Positions 1 to 6,834 of a DNA stretch of 6,858 bases are shown here, piece by piece. Origin of the DNA: Allosphingosinicella sp. (GTDB lineage Bacteria > Pseudomonadota > Alphaproteobacteria > Sphingomonadales > Sphingomonadaceae). The stretch is from positions 1 to 6,858 of the forward strand of contig JASLBD010000478.1 in assembly GCA_030146745.1 (NCBI GenBank), written 5' to 3'. Each line of letters starts with the position of its first letter. Positions within the stretch are counted from its first letter, which is position 1. The position numbers and the translations under genes are program-made. The notes beneath the pieces were generated by a model. That model had not been told where the DNA came from and searched no databases. It saw only the letters and a program-made list of their open reading frames with translations.

Positions 1-522
1 GTCGGCGAGCTCGGCCCGCAGGCGTTCGAGCTCGTCGCCGTCGGGGCCGGATGCGGCGGGCGTGGTTCCGCCGGGGGACGGCGGGCGGCCGGTGGCTGCG
101 GCCTGGAACAGCTCCATGTTGCGGCGGGCGAGCTCGGCGAAGGGATTGGCGGTAAAGGCGCCCGCCAGCGCATCGCGCATCTGGCTCTGGTTGCGCTGGA
201 ACGCCTCGAGGCTGGCTTCGAGATATTGGGGGAGCATCGACTGCATCTGGCCGCCGCCGTAGAGACCGATCAACTGCCTGAGGAAGCTGACCGGAAGAAG
301 GGTCTGGCCGCGGCTCTCCTCGTCCATGATGATCTGGGTCAGGACATTGTGGGTGATGTCCTCGCCCGAGCGGGCGTCGACGACTTTGAACTCGCGCTTC
401 TGGCGGACCATCTCGGCCAGCCGCTCGAGCGTGATGTAGGACGAGCTTTCGGTGTCATAGAGGCGCCGGTTCGCGTATTTCTTGATGATGACGACGTCGT
501 CGCCGGACCCCGAGGCCGCCAT
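1..522 (-). CDS. phaR: PhaR, polyhydroxyalkanoate synthesis regulator (3' end cut by window)
   Basis: In known systems PhaR is a cytoplasmic DNA-binding protein that represses phasin and PHA genes and is released when it binds nascent PHA. Translating the minus strand from the ATG at 522 gives 174 residues, open to base 1 with no stop. Residues 10-69 match the PhaR DNA-binding domain, with the signature KKYANRRLYDT at 14-24, followed by YITLERLAEMV and DITHNVLTQIIMDEE. Residues 75-115 match the accumulation-regulator C-terminal domain (LLPVSFLRQLIGLYG, then QYLEASLEAFQRNQ). After a Pro/Gly/Thr linker (145-162) a charged ELERLRAELAD stretch begins, probably the start of a short terminal coiled coil. 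The family is usually about 180-200 residues, so little should be missing. The start is supported by GAGGG seven bases upstream (530-534). It diverges from the PhaC-like gene, which suits control of that gene. Family assignment is very secure; target genes are inferred. Confidence 0.95.
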   Translation of the reverse strand, partial: MAASGSGDDVVIIKKYANRRLYDTESSSYITLERLAEMVRQKREFKVVDARSGEDITHNVLTQIIMDEESRGQTLLPVSFLRQLIGLYGGGQMQSMLPQYLEASLEAFQRNQSQMRDALAGAFTANPFAELARRNMELFQAAATGRPPSPGGTTPAASGPDGDELERLRAELAD

Positions 523-1594
523 GGATGATCCCTCAATGGAGGAGAGTGCTCTAGCACCGAAGCTTGACGCGCCGCAACACAGGCCGCGGCCTCTGCCTCT
601 GTTCCTCGCCATGCTGCGCCGCGAGACGGAGGGCGCGCCGGAACGGCTGGAACGAGGGCTGGCCGGACTCAGGCGCTACCAGGAGGCCCCGCGCGCCGCG
701 CCGCCGGCCCCGCCGGCGGCGGTGGCGGAGCGGCTCGGAGCCACGGTGCGCGACTATGGCGGCTCGGGCCCGCCGGTGCTGTTCGTGCCGTCATTGATCA
801 ACCCGCCCTCGATCCTCGATCTGCCGGAGCGTTCGCTGCTCCGCTGGCTTGCCGGGGAAGGCGGGGTGCGGCCGCTGCTGCTCGACTGGGGCTGGGAGGT
901 GGAGGCTCGCTCGGCGCTGTCCGTGGCCGGGCATGTCGAGGCGGTGCTGCTTCCGCTGATCGCGGCGCTGGGCGAGCGGCCGGCGCTGGTCGGCTATTGC
1001 CTGGGCGGCACGATGGCGCTGGCGGCGGCGGGGCCGAGCGGGGCTCCGGCGGTGGCGGCGATCGCGGCGCCGTGGCGGTTCTCGGCCTTTCACGATGAGG
1101 CAAGGGCGGCCCTGGGACGGCTGTGGGAAAGCGCCGCGGCGACGTCGCGGGCGCTGGGCTGCCTGCCGATGGAGGTGTTGCAGAGCGCCTTCTGGAGCCT
1201 CGATCCGGCGCGCACGGTGAGCAAGTTCGAGGCCTTCGCCGGCATGGCGGAAGGGAGCGCCGAGGCGCGGGCTTTCGTCACGCTCGAGGATTGGGCCAAT
1301 GACGGGCCGCCGCTGCCGCACTCGGCGGCGCTCGAATTGTTCGAGGACATGTTCGGCCGCGACGTCACCGGCCGCGGCGAGTGGCGGCTCGCCGATCCGG
1401 GCGCCCTGTCCTGCCCTTTCCTCGACATCGTCTCGGCGACGGACCGGATCGTTCCCGCCGCGTCCTCGACGGGCGCGGGCGAGCGGATGGAGCTGGCGCA
1501 GGGGCATGTCGGCATGGTCGTCGGCGGACGGGCGAAAGCGGCCTTGTGGGAACCGCTCGCCGCCTGGCTTTCCCGCCATGCGGCGCGGTGCTAG
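521..1594 (+). CDS. PhaC-like alpha/beta hydrolase (putative short PHA synthase)
   Basis: With the ATG at 521 the protein has 357 residues. It resembles poly(3-hydroxyalkanoate) synthase catalytic domains, which polymerise hydroxyacyl-CoA on a cysteine. Visible landmarks are the FVPSLINPPSILDL strand-loop (about 88-101), LLLDWGW (119-125, like the DWG of class III PhaC), the nucleophile elbow GYCLGG with Cys160, ATDRIVP with Asp308, and GHVG with His329. These form a complete Cys-Asp-His triad in the right order and spacing. At this length it is close to class III PhaC (about 355 residues) and far shorter than class I/II enzymes (about 560-600). The start is chosen because GAGG at 512-515 lies five bases upstream. 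ATGs at 482 (deep inside phaR), 536 and 611 are alternatives. No PhaE partner is visible, so true synthase activity is unproven; a thioesterase or depolymerase-like role is possible. It diverges from phaR and precedes the thiolase by 126 bases. Confidence 0.85.
   Translation: MDDPSMEESALAPKLDAPQHRPRPLPLFLAMLRRETEGAPERLERGLAGLRRYQEAPRAAPPAPPAAVAERLGATVRDYGGSGPPVLFVPSLINPPSILDLPERSLLRWLAGEGGVRPLLLDWGWEVEARSALSVAGHVEAVLLPLIAALGERPALVGYCLGGTMALAAAGPSGAPAVAAIAAPWRFSAFHDEARAALGRLWESAAATSRALGCLPMEVLQSAFWSLDPARTVSKFEAFAGMAEGSAEARAFVTLEDWANDGPPLPHSAALELFEDMFGRDVTGRGEWRLADPGALSCPFLDIVSATDRIVPAASSTGAGERMELAQGHVGMVVGGRAKAALWEPLAAWLSRHAARC
530..534 (-). promoter_or_regulatory. Ribosome binding site of phaR
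   Basis: On the minus strand GAGGG lies seven bases before the ATG at 522-520, a good Shine-Dalgarno match at a normal distance. It fixes the phaR start and shows that the phaR leader is copied from bases inside the 5' part of the PhaC-like gene on the opposite strand. Confidence 0.7.
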
Positions 1595-1616
1595 GGGCAG
1601 CCGCGAACCACCCCCG

Positions 1617-1697
1617 CCGTTCGGGCTGAGCCTGTCGAAGCCCCCTCCTTCCTCTGTGCAGCGAAGGAGAGCCCTTCGACAAGTTCAGGGCGAACGG
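1617..1697. repeat. Imperfect palindromic REP-like element forming a long hairpin
   Basis: The 27-base arms 1617-1643 and 1671-1697 are inverted copies matching at 22 of 27 positions by eye. The core is TGTCGAAG / CTTCGACA, and the ends are CCGTTCG / CGAACGG. Inside lies a second, perfect 7-bp stem (CTCCTTC 1645-1651 with GAAGGAG 1663-1669) around a 12-base loop, so the whole 81 bases can fold as one nested hairpin. From memory, such 'CTTCGACAAG-TCAGGGCGAACGG' arms are common intergenic repeats in sphingomonad genomes; this has not been searched. It occupies most of the gap between the PhaC-like gene and the thiolase and lacks a T-run on the + strand, so it is not a classic terminator. It may affect mRNA stability or readthrough. 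Confidence 0.75.
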
Positions 1698-1720
1698 GTG
1701 ACCTTCAGGAGCGCCTCCGC

Positions 1721-2902
1721 ATGTCCTCAGCCACCGACGTCGTCATCACCGCCGCCAAGCGCACCCCCGTGGGCTCGTTCCTCGGCGCCTTCGCGGCAAC
1801 GCCCGCGCATGAGCTCGGCCGCACGGCGATCCTGGCGGCTCTGGAGCAGGCGGGCGTGGCGCCGGAGGAAGTGAGCGAGGTCGTCCTCGGCCAGGTGCTG
1901 ACCGCCGCCCAGGGCCAGAATCCGGCGCGCCAGGCGTCGATGGCGGCGGGGGTTCCGAAGGAGGTTCCGGCCTGGGGAGTCAATCAGGTGTGCGGCTCGG
2001 GGCTGCGCGCGGTGGCCCTGGCCAGCCAGGCGATCCAGACCGGCGACGCCGGCATCGTCGTCGCCGGCGGCCAGGAGAGCATGAGCCTTTCCGCCCATGC
2101 CCAGCATTTGCGCGGCGGCACCAAGATGGGCGGGCTCGAGCTGATCGACACGATGATCAAGGACGGCCTGACCGACGTCTTCAACGGCTATCACATGGGC
2201 ATCACCGCCGAGAATCTCGCCGAGCAATATCAGGTAACCCGCGACGATCAGGACGCCTTCGCCGCCGCCTCGCAGAACAAGGCGTCCAGAGCCCGTTCCG
2301 AAGGCCGGTTCCGCGACGAGATCGCCGCCGTGACGGTGAAGGGCCGCAAGGGCGACACGATCGTCGAGAATGACGAATATATTCGCGACGGAGTGGAGCA
2401 GGCGGCGCTCGCCGGCCTCCGCCCCGCCTTCCGCAAGGACGGCACGGTCACCGCCGGCAACGCCTCCGGCCTGAACGACGGCGCCGCCGCTTTGGTGGTG
2501 ATGAGCCGGGAGGAAGCCGAGCGCCGGGGCTCGAGGATCCTCGCCCGGGTCGCGAGCTGGGCCTCGGCCGGAGTGGACCCCTCGATCATGGGCATCGGAC
2601 CGGTGCCGGCGACCCGGCGGGCGTTGCAGAAAGCGGGCTGGTCGGTCGCCGATCTCGACCTGATCGAGGCCAACGAGGCGTTCGCCGCGCAGGCGCTGGC
2701 GGTCGGCAAGGAGCTCGGCTGGGATTCGGACAAGGTCAACGTCAACGGGGGAGCGATCGCGATCGGCCACCCGATCGGCGCGAGCGGAGCGCGGGTGCTG
2801 ACGACCTTGCTTTACGAGATGGGCCGCCGCGACGCGAAGAAGGGCCTGGCCACGTTGTGCATCGGCGGAGGCATGGGCATCGCTCTTTGCGTCGAGCGCT
2901 AG
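1721..2902 (+). CDS. phaA: Acetyl-CoA C-acetyltransferase (PhaA/AtoB-type thiolase)
   Basis: This cytoplasmic biosynthetic thiolase condenses two acetyl-CoA into acetoacetyl-CoA (or runs in reverse), the first step toward 3-hydroxybutyrate polymers. The 393-residue length is normal for the family. The acyl-accepting Cys91 sits in [10 protein letters not shown]. The remaining landmarks are [11 protein letters not shown] (157-167), [17 protein letters not shown] (241-257), NEAFAAQA (318-325), [10 protein letters not shown] with His350 and CIGGGMG with Cys380. These equal Cys89, His348 and Cys378 of the Zoogloea ramigera enzyme with a constant shift of two, so the active site is intact. AGGAG at 1707-1711 lies nine bases before the ATG. 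The gene follows the PhaC-like gene on the same strand across the REP-like hairpin, and co-transcription is possible but not shown. No phaB follows. Homologues in beta-oxidation or ketone-body use share the fold, so the symbol rests on context and biosynthetic-type similarity. Confidence 0.95.
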   Translation: MSSATDVVITAAKRTPVGSFLGAFAATPAHELGRTAILAALEQAGVAPEEVSEVVLGQVLTAAQGQNPARQASMAAGVPKEVPAWGVNQVCGSGLRAVALASQAIQTGDAGIVVAGGQESMSLSAHAQHLRGGTKMGGLELIDTMIKDGLTDVFNGYHMGITAENLAEQYQVTRDDQDAFAAASQNKASRARSEGRFRDEIAAVTVKGRKGDTIVENDEYIRDGVEQAALAGLRPAFRKDGTVTAGNASGLNDGAAALVVMSREEAERRGSRILARVASWASAGVDPSIMGIGPVPATRRALQKAGWSVADLDLIEANEAFAAQALAVGKELGWDSDKVNVNGGAIAIGHPIGASGARVLTTLLYEMGRRDAKKGLATLCIGGGMGIALCVER

Positions 2903-3097
2903 GCGGCCCGAGCCGGTCGCTTCTCCGCAATTGCTTGTTTCGAGGAGCGCTGTGGCGATATGTTGCAGAACGGCTACACCGGATGAACTTTCGATTAATG
3001 GCCGCGGCCTTCGCCTTGCACGGGCGGGCCGAATCGTCTCTGCGTCCATGAGAAGCCGCGCGCAGCAAGCGGGGCTGACCTAGAGGGATGATTCGGG
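2903..3097 (+). promoter_or_regulatory. Intergenic region with the presumed promoter of the TonB-dependent receptor gene
   Basis: This 195-base gap separates the thiolase stop from the receptor start and must hold the receptor promoter unless readthrough is used. It contains less GC-rich patches (2928-2940 and 2983-3000), the likeliest promoter positions. Hexamers such as TTGCTT (2931-2936) and TTGCAG (2963-2968) are seen, but no convincing -10 partner lies at standard spacing. GAGGGA at 3083-3088, nine bases before the ATG, is the ribosome binding site. I see no riboswitch, Fur-box-like AT palindrome or terminator. The promoter position is an inference from gene layout. Confidence 0.35.
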
Positions 3098-6000
3098 ATG
3101 AGAAAATTTGGCCTGCTGGGCACCAGCGCGCTCGGCTCTTTTACGTTTATCGGTCTTTCCATCGCGCTCGCGAGCCCCGCTTATGCGCAGACCCCCGGCC
3201 AGGAGGACGATGAGGCCCAGGTCGGCCAGAGCGAACCCGAGATCGAGTCCGGGACCGAAGCCGACACCGGCGCCCAGGGCGAGAATGCGACGGCCGCCAC
3301 GACCGCGGACACGATCACGATCACCGGATCGCGCATCCGCCGTCCGAATCTCGATTCGGCCGTTCCGATCACCTCCATCGGCGGCGAGGAATTCTTCGAG
3401 ACCGGCCAGGTCTCCATCGGCGACGTCCTGAACGAGCTGCCGCAGCTGGCCAGCACCTACAGCCAGGCGAACTCGACCCGCTTCCTCGGCACCCGCGGCC
3501 TCAACCTCCTCGACCTTCGCGGCCTCGGCACGCAGCGCACGCTGGTGCTGGTCAACGGCCGCCGGCACGTACCGGGCGACGTCCTCAACAACGCCGTCTC
3601 GCCGGACGTGAACACCTTCCCGACGGACCTGATCGAGCGCGTCGACCTGATCACCGGCGGCGGTTCGTCGATCTACGGTTCGGACGCCATCGCCGGCGTG
3701 GTGAACTTCATCCTCAAGAGCAACTATGACGGCGTCCAGGTGCGCGGCCAGTCCGGCATCAGCAAATATGGCGACGCCGCCAACCACTATGTCTCGGTTC
3801 TCGCCGGCCGCAACTTCGCGGGCGATCGCGGCAACGTCGCGATCAACCTCGAATATGCCCGTCAGAACGATTATTACGTCAACACCCGGCCGATCCGTTC
3901 GGTCGACGGCTTCATCATCGTCGACACCGATCCGGCCGGCGCCGTCAACGGTTCGGACGGCAATCCCGACCGTATCTTCATCCGCGACACCCGCGCCCTG
4001 ACTCCGGTCGGCGGCTCGGTCTTCGTCCGCCAGCCGGGCGGAGCCTTCGGCAATTTCAATCTCTTCCTCCCCGACGGTTCGCTGGTCCCGCAGACCGGCA
4101 CCCGCATCGGCATCGCCCCCTTCGGCTCGTTCGTCGGCGGCAACGCTCCGACCGGGCGCGAGGGCAACCTTCTCGCACTGTCGCCGCAGCTCGACCGCTA
4201 TTCGGCCAATCTGATCGGCCACTTCGAGATTTCGCCGGCGATCGTTCCGTTCATCGAAGCCAAATATGTGCGCGCCGACGCCTTCGGCTCGCAGAGCGGA
4301 CCCTTCTTCTCGCAGGGGCAGACGCTGGGCGACGGCATCAACGTGGCCGGGTTCAACGACCGGTCCTACGCCGGTGCGACGACCAGCGCCGCCAACTCGG
4401 TCGTGAACCGGGAAGGCATCCGGCTCGACAACCCCTTCCTGAGCGCCCAGGCGCGGGCGGCCCTTGCCGCCCAGCTCGCCGCCTCGGTCAGCGCCAACGT
4501 CAACCCGAACACCGGCGGCGCGTTGGACAACGCCGCGTCCGGAACGACCAACCGCACCCGCGCCCTGGCGCAGATCGCGGACGGCACCTTCCGCTTCAAC
4601 CTGCGCAAGAACTACGCGGAGTTCGGAATCCGCGACGAGCAGTTCCGTCGTGAAACCTATCGCGCCGTCGTCGGCGTGCGCGGCGATTTCAACGACGACT
4701 GGAACTACGAAGTCTCGGCGAATTACGGCGAGCATCGCGAGTCGAACACGATCATCGGCAACATCAACCGCCAGCGTTTCCTGCTTGCGAACGATGTGGC
4801 GGTCAATCCGGCCAACGGGCAGATCGTCTGCCGCTCGCAGCTCGACCCGGCCTTCGTCGGCGCGGACCGGGGCGGCAATCCGGCCCAGCTCGCCGCCGAC
4901 GTCGCGGCCTGCGTTCCGCTCAACCCGTTCGGGTCCGGCAGCTCCTCGCAGGCGGTGCGGGACTATCTGCTGATCGACTCCTCGGCCGAGGGCAAGATCA
5001 CCCAGTTCGTGCTCAGCGGCTTCGTCGCCGGCGATCTGAGCCAGCTGTTCGAGCTGCCGGGCGGCCCGATCGGCTTCTCGCTGGGCGGCGAATATCGCCG
5101 CGAGACCGTCTATTACGATCTCGACGACATCACCCAGGCCGGTTACGCCTTCTACAACGCCATTCCGACGCTCGATCCGCCTTCGTTCAAGGTGAAGGAA
5201 GTGTTCGGGGAAATCTCGATCCCGCTGCTCAAGGACACGCCGTTCTTCGAGGAGCTGACGATCACCGGCTCCGGCCGTATCTCCGACTACAATACGTCGG
5301 CGGGCACGACCTACGCTTATGGCGGCGAGGTCTCCTGGCGTCCCACCCAGGACATCCAGTTGCGCGCCGCCTACAACCGCGCGGTCCGGGCCCCGAACCT
5401 TTCGGAGCTTTTCACCGCCGCCACTCAGAACTTCGCTCCGGCGCCGAACGATCCCTGCGCGGAGCGCAACATCGGCACCGGCTCCGCCACCCGCGCCGCG
5501 AACTGCGCCGCGGCCGGACGCCCCGCCGGTTACGACTTCGTCTATACGTCGTCGCTGGAGATCGTGTCGGGCGGCAACCCGAACCTGCAGGAAGAATCGT
5601 CCGACAACTATACGGTCGGCGGAGTCTTTACGCCCCGGTTCCTTCCGGGCTTCTCGCTCTCGGCGGATTATTACGACATCACCGTCAACGACGTGATCAC
5701 GGCCGTCTCGGCGCAGAACATCCTCAACCTCTGCTACGACTCGCCGACTCTCGACAACCCGTTCTGCGCGCTGTTCCAGCGCGCCGGAGCGGGCGGCGGC
5801 CCCCGCGGCGAGCAGCCGTTCCGGGTCCTCGAGGGCAATCTGCTCCAGTCGACCCTGAACTTCGCGAAGCTCAAGGTTCGCGGCATCGACACGGAGGTCG
5901 CCTACCGCCGGAAGCTCGGCAACGCCCAGCTCAACCTGCGGGCGATCTGGACCCATACGTTCCAGAACGACCAGTTCACCAATCCCTCCGATCCGGATTT

Positions 6001-6382
6001 CGCCAACCGCCTGCTCAGGGAGCTCGGCGATCCGCAGGACGAGGTCAACGTCAGCGCGAGCTTGAAGTCGGGCGGAGTCACTCTGGGTTACCAGGTGCGC
6101 TGGATCGGGAAGCAGTATCTCAACACCTACGAGGACTATAACCCGCTCAACGGCAACCCGCCGCAGAATGCGGACTATGCCGATGTCCGCTACTATCCGG
6201 ACGTTTACTATCATGACGCCCGGATCGACTTCGAAGCGAGCCCGCGGTTCAACTTCTACCTGGGCGTCGACAACATCACCAACCGGATGCCGCCGTTCGG
6301 CCTCACCGGTGTCGGCGCCGGTTCGGCCATCTTCAGCATCCGTGGCCGCTACTTCTACGCCGGTGCGGTCGCCAAATTCTGA
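3098..6382 (+). CDS. TonB-dependent outer-membrane receptor, substrate unknown
   Basis: This is a 1094-residue outer-membrane transporter expected to take up a bulky ligand using energy from TonB-ExbB-ExbD. Residues 1-30 are a clear Sec signal peptide (MRKFG, hydrophobic core, ASPAYA before Q31). An acidic low-complexity linker (31-68) leads to a TonB-box-like DTITITGSRI (71-80). The plug spans about 85-208, with LRGLGTQRTLVLVNGRR and VDLITGGGSSIYGSDAIAGVVNFILK. The barrel shows hallmark late strands: AYNRAVRAPNLSELF (about 758-772), GNPNLQEESSDNYTVG, the NLCYDS..NPFCALF loop (878-892), DNITNRMPP, and a terminal aromatic F1094 after RGRYFYAGAVAKF, as needed for BAM insertion. There is no N-terminal STN signalling domain, so anti-sigma-type signalling is unlikely. 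All six cysteines fall in three close pairs. GAGGGA nine bases upstream supports the start. It appears monocistronic, ending 24 bases before a terminator. No neighbouring hydrolase or transporter gene hints at substrate. Confidence 0.95.
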   Translation: MRKFGLLGTSALGSFTFIGLSIALASPAYAQTPGQEDDEAQVGQSEPEIESGTEADTGAQGENATAATTADTITITGSRIRRPNLDSAVPITSIGGEEFFETGQVSIGDVLNELPQLASTYSQANSTRFLGTRGLNLLDLRGLGTQRTLVLVNGRRHVPGDVLNNAVSPDVNTFPTDLIERVDLITGGGSSIYGSDAIAGVVNFILKSNYDGVQVRGQSGISKYGDAANHYVSVLAGRNFAGDRGNVAINLEYARQNDYYVNTRPIRSVDGFIIVDTDPAGAVNGSDGNPDRIFIRDTRALTPVGGSVFVRQPGGAFGNFNLFLPDGSLVPQTGTRIGIAPFGSFVGGNAPTGREGNLLALSPQLDRYSANLIGHFEISPAIVPFIEAKYVRADAFGSQSGPFFSQGQTLGDGINVAGFNDRSYAGATTSAANSVVNREGIRLDNPFLSAQARAALAAQLAASVSANVNPNTGGALDNAASGTTNRTRALAQIADGTFRFNLRKNYAEFGIRDEQFRRETYRAVVGVRGDFNDDWNYEVSANYGEHRESNTIIGNINRQRFLLANDVAVNPANGQIVCRSQLDPAFVGADRGGNPAQLAADVAACVPLNPFGSGSSSQAVRDYLLIDSSAEGKITQFVLSGFVAGDLSQLFELPGGPIGFSLGGEYRRETVYYDLDDITQAGYAFYNAIPTLDPPSFKVKEVFGEISIPLLKDTPFFEELTITGSGRISDYNTSAGTTYAYGGEVSWRPTQDIQLRAAYNRAVRAPNLSELFTAATQNFAPAPNDPCAERNIGTGSATRAANCAAAGRPAGYDFVYTSSLEIVSGGNPNLQEESSDNYTVGGVFTPRFLPGFSLSADYYDITVNDVITAVSAQNILNLCYDSPTLDNPFCALFQRAGAGGGPRGEQPFRVLEGNLLQSTLNFAKLKVRGIDTEVAYRRKLGNAQLNLRAIWTHTFQNDQFTNPSDPDFANRLLRELGDPQDEVNVSASLKSGGVTLGYQVRWIGKQYLNTYEDYNPLNGNPPQNADYADVRYYPDVYYHDARIDFEASPRFNFYLGVDNITNRMPPFGLTGVGAGSAIFSIRGRYFYAGAVAKF

Positions 6383-6406
6383 TAGAAAGGCGACTGTTCG
6401 AAGCTG

Positions 6407-6437
6407 GGCCGGGGCATCATGCCCCGGCCTTTTTTTT
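6407..6437 (+). terminator. Rho-independent terminator of the receptor gene
   Basis: GGCCGGGGCA (6407-6416) pairs perfectly with TGCCCCGGCC (6420-6429) around a three-base loop (or nine pairs with a five-base loop). Eight T residues follow immediately (6430-6437). It starts 24 bases after the receptor stop codon. The opposite strand has no matching T-run, so it acts only on rightward transcription. Confidence 0.95.
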
Positions 6438-6495
6438 GCTCGCCGGGTCCGCCGGCAGCCGCAAATCGGCTTTTCGAAGCGGCGCCGGATTCATT

Positions 6496-6513
6496 CCGGG
6501 CCGGCCGGCCCGG
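6496..6513. repeat. Perfect 18-base GC palindrome
   Basis: Bases 6496-6513 are an exact inverted repeat made only of G and C (CCGGGCCGG followed by its reverse complement). It lies 15 bases before the small membrane protein start, in the likely 5' leader. It could fold in RNA near the ribosome binding site or be a protein-binding site. In such GC-rich DNA chance cannot be excluded. Confidence 0.5.
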
Positions 6514-6528
6514 CGCTAAGGCGCGGCG

Positions 6529-6723
6529 ATGGACGATTCCTCCACCTTCTTCTGGACCGCCGCCGCCGCCTGCGCGGCACTCGCCCTCCTCGCCGGCTGG
6601 GCCGACCACCGCCGCGGCAAGCGCCGCGACGTCGACAGGCCCGGCTGGGTGCCGTGGCAGCTCGTGCTGGTGCTGGCGATGATGGCGAGCCTGGTGTGCG
6701 CGGCGGTGGGGGTCTTGGTTTAG
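6529..6723 (+). CDS. Small two-helix inner-membrane protein, unknown function
   Basis: This 64-residue protein has no recognised catalytic motif. Hydrophobic segments at about 6-24 (TFFWTAAAACAALALLAGW) and 41-62 (VPWQLVLVLAMMASLVCAAV) look like transmembrane helices. They are joined by a strongly basic loop DHRRGKRRDVDRPG (26-39). By the positive-inside rule the loop should be cytoplasmic and both termini periplasmic. TAAGG at 6517-6521 lies seven bases before the ATG and is a moderate ribosome binding site. The gene follows the receptor terminator, so it needs its own promoter, which I cannot point to. From memory, short proteins with an 'RRxDxDRxGW' loop before a second helix are seen as hypothetical proteins in sphingomonads; this would need a search. 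Basic-loop topology and coherent hydrophobicity argue against a chance frame, but the call is moderate. Confidence 0.65.
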   Translation: MDDSSTFFWTAAAACAALALLAGWADHRRGKRRDVDRPGWVPWQLVLVLAMMASLVCAAVGVLV

Positions 6724-6782
6724 GGCGGGGCAAAGGGAGAAGGGCCCGTAACCCACTCGTGAAACTAGAGCGTACTGTGGTT

Positions 6783-6832
6783 AGCTTGAATCGATTGAGG
6801 ATTCCCAATTGGTTGAGAGTGTGATTCAAGCT
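6783..6832. repeat. Perfect 10-bp inverted repeat in an AT-richer island
   Basis: AGCTTGAATC (6783-6792) and GATTCAAGCT (6823-6832) are exact inverted copies separated by 30 bases, with the palindrome CCAATTGG (6805-6812) near their centre. By my count the stretch 6771-6832 has 27 G/C in 62 bases, far below the rest of the window. It could be an operator, a promoter-bearing leader, or subterminal repeats of an insertion sequence whose body lies to the right. Confidence 0.6.
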
Positions 6833-6834
6833 GA

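Noticed and set aside
482..520. Upstream ATG codons at 482, 485 and 488 as start of the PhaC-like gene
   Set aside because: They would add 13 residues or fewer encoded opposite the phaR N-terminus, without a good Shine-Dalgarno sequence. The 521 start has GAGG at suitable spacing.
226..528. Plus-strand frame of 100 codons over phaR
   Set aside because: It lies opposite the clearly recognisable PhaR coding sequence and lacks any family signature or good ribosome binding site.
791..1579. Antisense open frame of 262 codons across the PhaC-like gene
   Set aside because: It is codon-aligned with the sense gene and Arg/Pro/His-rich in composition; it is a shadow frame.
1595..1720. PhaR operator between the PhaC-like gene and the thiolase
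   Set aside because: I looked by eye for a CTGC-spacer-GCAG type site, the kind of motif reported for PhaR, and found only the partial CTGTGCAG within the hairpin loop. That is not enough to call a site.
1727..3049. Antisense open frame of 440 codons across the thiolase
   Set aside because: It is in the same codon-aligned phase opposite a canonical thiolase, so the same codon-bias explanation holds. No protein-like features are seen.
2983..3083. Two tiny upstream frames (22 codons from 2983, 11 from 3048) overlapping as ATGA before the receptor gene
   Set aside because: Neither has a Shine-Dalgarno sequence and their sequences look random, so there is no support for a leader peptide.
3080..6214. 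Antisense open frame of 1044 codons across the receptor gene
   Set aside because: Its codons are exact reverse complements of the receptor's codons (same phase). It stays open only because the receptor avoids TTA, CTA and TCA, as expected at this GC content. The translation is Val/Arg/Asp/Ala-rich with no domain, and the sense gene is unmistakable.
6355..6829. Minus-strand frames over the receptor end and small membrane protein
   Set aside because: One runs through the terminator hairpin, and both give Pro/Arg/Gly-rich translations without domains. The plus-strand small protein has better topology and ribosome binding site support.
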